Positions 62,011 through 64,000 of a DNA stretch of 64,000 nucleotides are shown one piece after another. The first letter of the stretch is position 1; each line of letters opens with the position of its first letter. The notes beneath the pieces were generated by a model. The model saw only the letters and a list, made by a program, of their open reading frames with translations. It ran no database searches and was not told the origin of the DNA. A program made the position numbers and the translations under genes. Source of the DNA: Actinomycetaceae bacterium (GTDB taxonomy: Bacteria > Actinomycetota > Actinomycetes > Actinomycetales > Actinomycetaceae); the NCBI GenBank assembly GCA_030527545.1, contig JAUNAP010000004.1, forward strand, positions 115,552 to 179,551, read 5' to 3'.

Positions 62011-62826
62011 GTGGATAAGTCCACTGGTTCTCCGTTGAGAACCCTCGACGCGTCGCTCGGATACGCAGGTCGCGAGGTCTCGTCGCAGCTCAATGTTTCC
62101 ATCCCGGAATGCTCGCTCACCGTCATCGTCGGGCCGAACGCATGCGGCAAATCCACGCTCCTTCGTGCCCTCGCCCGCTTGCTTCCTCCCCGGCAGGGTC
62201 ACGTCATCCTCGACGGGAAGGACATCCACAGCCTCCCCACCAAATCCGTCGCCCGCCGTCTCGGACTATTGCCTCAAACCCCTATCCCACCCGCAGGTAT
62301 CAGCGTGCGCGACCTCGTGGCGCGTGGCCGATTCCCCCACCAGGGCCTCTTGCGGCAGTGGTCGTCGGCCGATGACGAAGCCATCTGGCGGGCAATGGAG
62401 GCCACCGGGATAACCGACCTCGCCTCGCGCCCGGTCGACCAGCTCTCAGGCGGGCAGCGCCAGCGGACGTGGATATCGCTCGTACTCGCGCAAGACACCC
62501 CCCTCATCCTTCTCGACGAGCCGACGACCTATCTTGACATCCGTCATCAACTCGATGTCCTCGAACTATGCAGCTCCCTTCATACAACCGGGACCTACAC
62601 GTTCGCTATCGTGCTCCACGACCTCAACCTCGCCTTCCGCTACGCGACACACCTCATCGTCATGAAAGACGGGCGCGTCGAAGCCTGCGGTCACCCGGAG
62701 AGCATCGTCAGCGCGGAACTCATTAGTCGCGTCTATGACATCGATTGCGTCATTGAGGAGGATCCGACGACCGGGCGCCCGTGGGTCTTCCCCGCCAAGG
62801 CCTCCCCAGCTTCCCGGTGCGCATGA
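62011..62826 (+). CDS. fepC: Siderophore ABC ATPase, FepC-like
   Basis: A 271-residue ABC ATPase. Walker A GPNACGKSTLLRALAR, the signature QLSGGQRQRTWIS, Walker B LILLDEPTTYLD and the H-loop HDLN are all present. The ISVRDLVARGRFPHQG segment and IVSAELISRVYDIDC follow FepC closely. GTG 62011 has GAGAGGAAAG upstream. Its end overlaps the esterase ATG in ATGA. Confidence 0.95.
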   Translation: MDKSTGSPLRTLDASLGYAGREVSSQLNVSIPECSLTVIVGPNACGKSTLLRALARLLPPRQGHVILDGKDIHSLPTKSVARRLGLLPQTPIPPAGISVRDLVARGRFPHQGLLRQWSSADDEAIWRAMEATGITDLASRPVDQLSGGQRQRTWISLVLAQDTPLILLDEPTTYLDIRHQLDVLELCSSLHTTGTYTFAIVLHDLNLAFRYATHLIVMKDGRVEACGHPESIVSAELISRVYDIDCVIEEDPTTGRPWVFPAKASPASRCA

Positions 62827-63887
62827 GCATGTACCACTGTCATCTCTCTTACGTCCCTGACCCCGACCGTTCGCGACCCGCGCGCGTCTACGTTCATCTT
62901 CCAGCCGTCGACGACCACCATGCCGACGAACTCGATGCCATGGTCGAGGCATCCGATGGGTCCTGGCACGCGGATCGTTACCTACCCGACGACGTTGTCA
63001 CGTCCGTCATGATCGCGCCCGTCGACGCCAGCTTCGTCGCTACCTACGATCCGCCGGGTCCCGTCGATACGCGTGCTCGTTTTCTCGCCCTCAGGCAACA
63101 TGCGCTGCCGGGAGACCATGCGCTAGAAGGCGTAACCGCACGGATCAAGGGGCCCCAGGCGATGTGTGAGCCCGAGTGGGACGACCTTTCGCCTAAGCCG
63201 CAGGCCTGGGAAAGGGACATCCTCGCTGATCGCACGGTTTGGCACCACACACCCGCCGACACCCCGGTAGGCCTTCTCGTCCTCTTCGATGGACGCCAGT
63301 GGGTGAGGACGCCCCTGCCTGGCGCCCTGACCCGCGCTGGCCTTCCACCCCTGGAGATCCTCGCTATCGATACGGGGCAGGGCGACGACCGAGTCGCCAC
63401 CCTCGTGCCCAATCTCGAGTTGTCCCGGTGGCTCAAGCGCGACCTTCTCCAGGCGACGCCATGGACGCCCAGCGAAACCATCATTGCCGGTCACTCCCTA
63501 GGCGGACTTGCCGCCTTGTCTCTCGCCCTTGGCGAGGCGCCGATCGCCGACCGCGTCCTCGTCCAGTCCGGTTCCTTCTGGTATCCGGCCTGGGGAGGAT
63601 CACCGGGCGGAGACATTGCGACTACACTCAACGATCCTCACTCGATAGCGCACCGGCGCGCCAAAGACGTCCGTGTACACCTCAGCGTGGGACTTGGGGA
63701 AGCGGATATGGTGCCCCACACCATGGCTGTGGCCAGCGCATTGACACAGTGCGGAGCGACGACCACCGTCGAGGTCAGTCGCCACGCCCACGAAATGACG
63801 GGGTGGATGGGTGCGCTCACGCGGGGGTTACGAGCGCTCATGCGCGAGCGAGCACCGCTCCAAAGTGCGCTTCTTTTCCGCGAGTGA
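62823..63887 (+). CDS. fes: Fes-like intracellular siderophore esterase
   Basis: A 354-residue esterase of the Fes/IroD family. No signal peptide is present. An N-terminal beta domain (residues 1-115) precedes an alpha/beta hydrolase domain. It contains VLFDGRQWV, the nucleophile elbow AGHSLGGLAALSLAL and QSGSFWYPAWGG, with a C-terminal SRHAHEMTGW that supplies the catalytic His. Such enzymes cut trilactone siderophores (enterobactin type) in the cytoplasm to release iron. Being the last gene of a fep-like operon, it strongly suggests uptake of such siderophores. Confidence 0.9.
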   Translation: MSMYHCHLSYVPDPDRSRPARVYVHLPAVDDHHADELDAMVEASDGSWHADRYLPDDVVTSVMIAPVDASFVATYDPPGPVDTRARFLALRQHALPGDHALEGVTARIKGPQAMCEPEWDDLSPKPQAWERDILADRTVWHHTPADTPVGLLVLFDGRQWVRTPLPGALTRAGLPPLEILAIDTGQGDDRVATLVPNLELSRWLKRDLLQATPWTPSETIIAGHSLGGLAALSLALGEAPIADRVLVQSGSFWYPAWGGSPGGDIATTLNDPHSIAHRRAKDVRVHLSVGLGEADMVPHTMAVASALTQCGATTTVEVSRHAHEMTGWMGALTRGLRALMRERAPLQSALLFRE

Positions 63888-63999
63888 GGATGCAGTGTCC
63901 TCCGCGCATAAGCCAGCGCAAGTGTCCGCGTGTCGGGTGGTGTGCGCCCGTGAGCGTGACGAAAAACAGGCCAGCCTCTGCCCCAAGGCCAAGCCACAG
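63838..63999 (-). CDS. Possible C-terminal end of a gene entering from the right edge
   Basis: A minus-strand frame is open from the window edge to TGA at 63838-63840. Its 53 residues start with a hydrophobic stretch (LWLGLGAEAGLFFVTLTGA) followed by HHPTRGHLRWLMRGGHCILT. It would overlap the esterase end by 50 bp, like other convergent pairs in this window. No family is recognised, and the alternative that this stretch is non-coding cannot be excluded. Confidence 0.3.
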   Translation of the reverse strand: MWLGLGAEAGLFFVTLTGAHHPTRGHLRWLMRGGHCILTRGKEAHFGAVLARA

Positions 64000-64000
64000 C

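Noticed and set aside
1..64000. tRNA, rRNA, insertion sequences, prophage or defence genes
   Set aside because: No tRNA cloverleaf, rRNA segment, transposase, integrase, restriction or toxin-antitoxin family was recognised on either strand.

Overview
The window comes from a GC-rich actinobacterium (Actinomycetota). The evidence is the gene content and order: a division and cell wall (dcw) cluster with mraZ, sepF and wag31/divIVA but no ftsA; single-copy DUF3040, DUF3046 and DUF5926 genes; a LysX-type lysyl-phosphatidylglycerol synthase/LysRS fusion; a mycobacterial-type FurA; and the block rnj-ftsK-pgsA-clgR-DUF3046-recA-recX-miaB-miaA-hflX-dinG-lexA-nrdR. The missing murE in the dcw cluster and the fermentative L-lactate dehydrogenase fit a host-associated genus near Actinomycetaceae; that placement is inference. 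Nearly all the DNA is coding and most genes lie on the minus strand.

Layout: (1) 1-5302 holds a partial hisD, a small S4-domain gene, furA with its own palindrome, and dnaE. (2) 5321-23124, read right to left, is the dcw cluster and its downstream genes: mraZ, rsmH, ftsL, ftsI, murF, mraY, murD, ftsW, murG, murC, ftsQ, ftsZ, pgeF, sepF, yggT, wag31, lspA, a RluD-type pseudouridine synthase, then dnaE. (3) 23382-26038 holds DUF3040, dinB and a PAC2 gene, divergent from helD (26163-28439). (4) 28391-42871 is the genome-maintenance and RNA-modification block: nrdR, an SOS-controlled small membrane protein divergent from lexA, ldh, dinG, hflX, a methyltransferase, miaA, miaB, an MMPL transporter, pncC, recX, recA and DUF3046. 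(5) 42871-58796 holds clgR, pgsA with a very long disordered tail, ftsK, a PfkB-fold protein lacking the catalytic Asp, lysX, rnj, dapA, a GNAT gene, dapB, an M16 peptidase and DUF5926. (6) 58919-63887, on the plus strand, is a five-gene fepB-fepD-fepG-fepC-fes-like ferric catecholate siderophore operon. A possible partial minus-strand ORF enters from the right edge.

The genes combine cell division and peptidoglycan lipid II synthesis, the SOS circuit (LexA boxes at lexA, at its divergent neighbour and at recA), tRNA and rRNA modification, lysine/DAP synthesis (dapA, dapB) and iron scavenging. No rRNA, tRNA, CRISPR array, insertion sequence or prophage was seen. No defence or other clearly new multi-gene system was found. 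The points most worth a second look are a 34-bp perfect palindrome in the recA leader, the tandem LexA boxes in front of a LysM-less membrane protein, the PgsA fusion-like tail, the PfkB protein with an Asp-to-Gly change, the 10-bp-periodic MraZ boxes, the dcw cluster lacking murE, and repeated -10 boxes 6-7 nt from start codons that suggest leaderless mRNAs.
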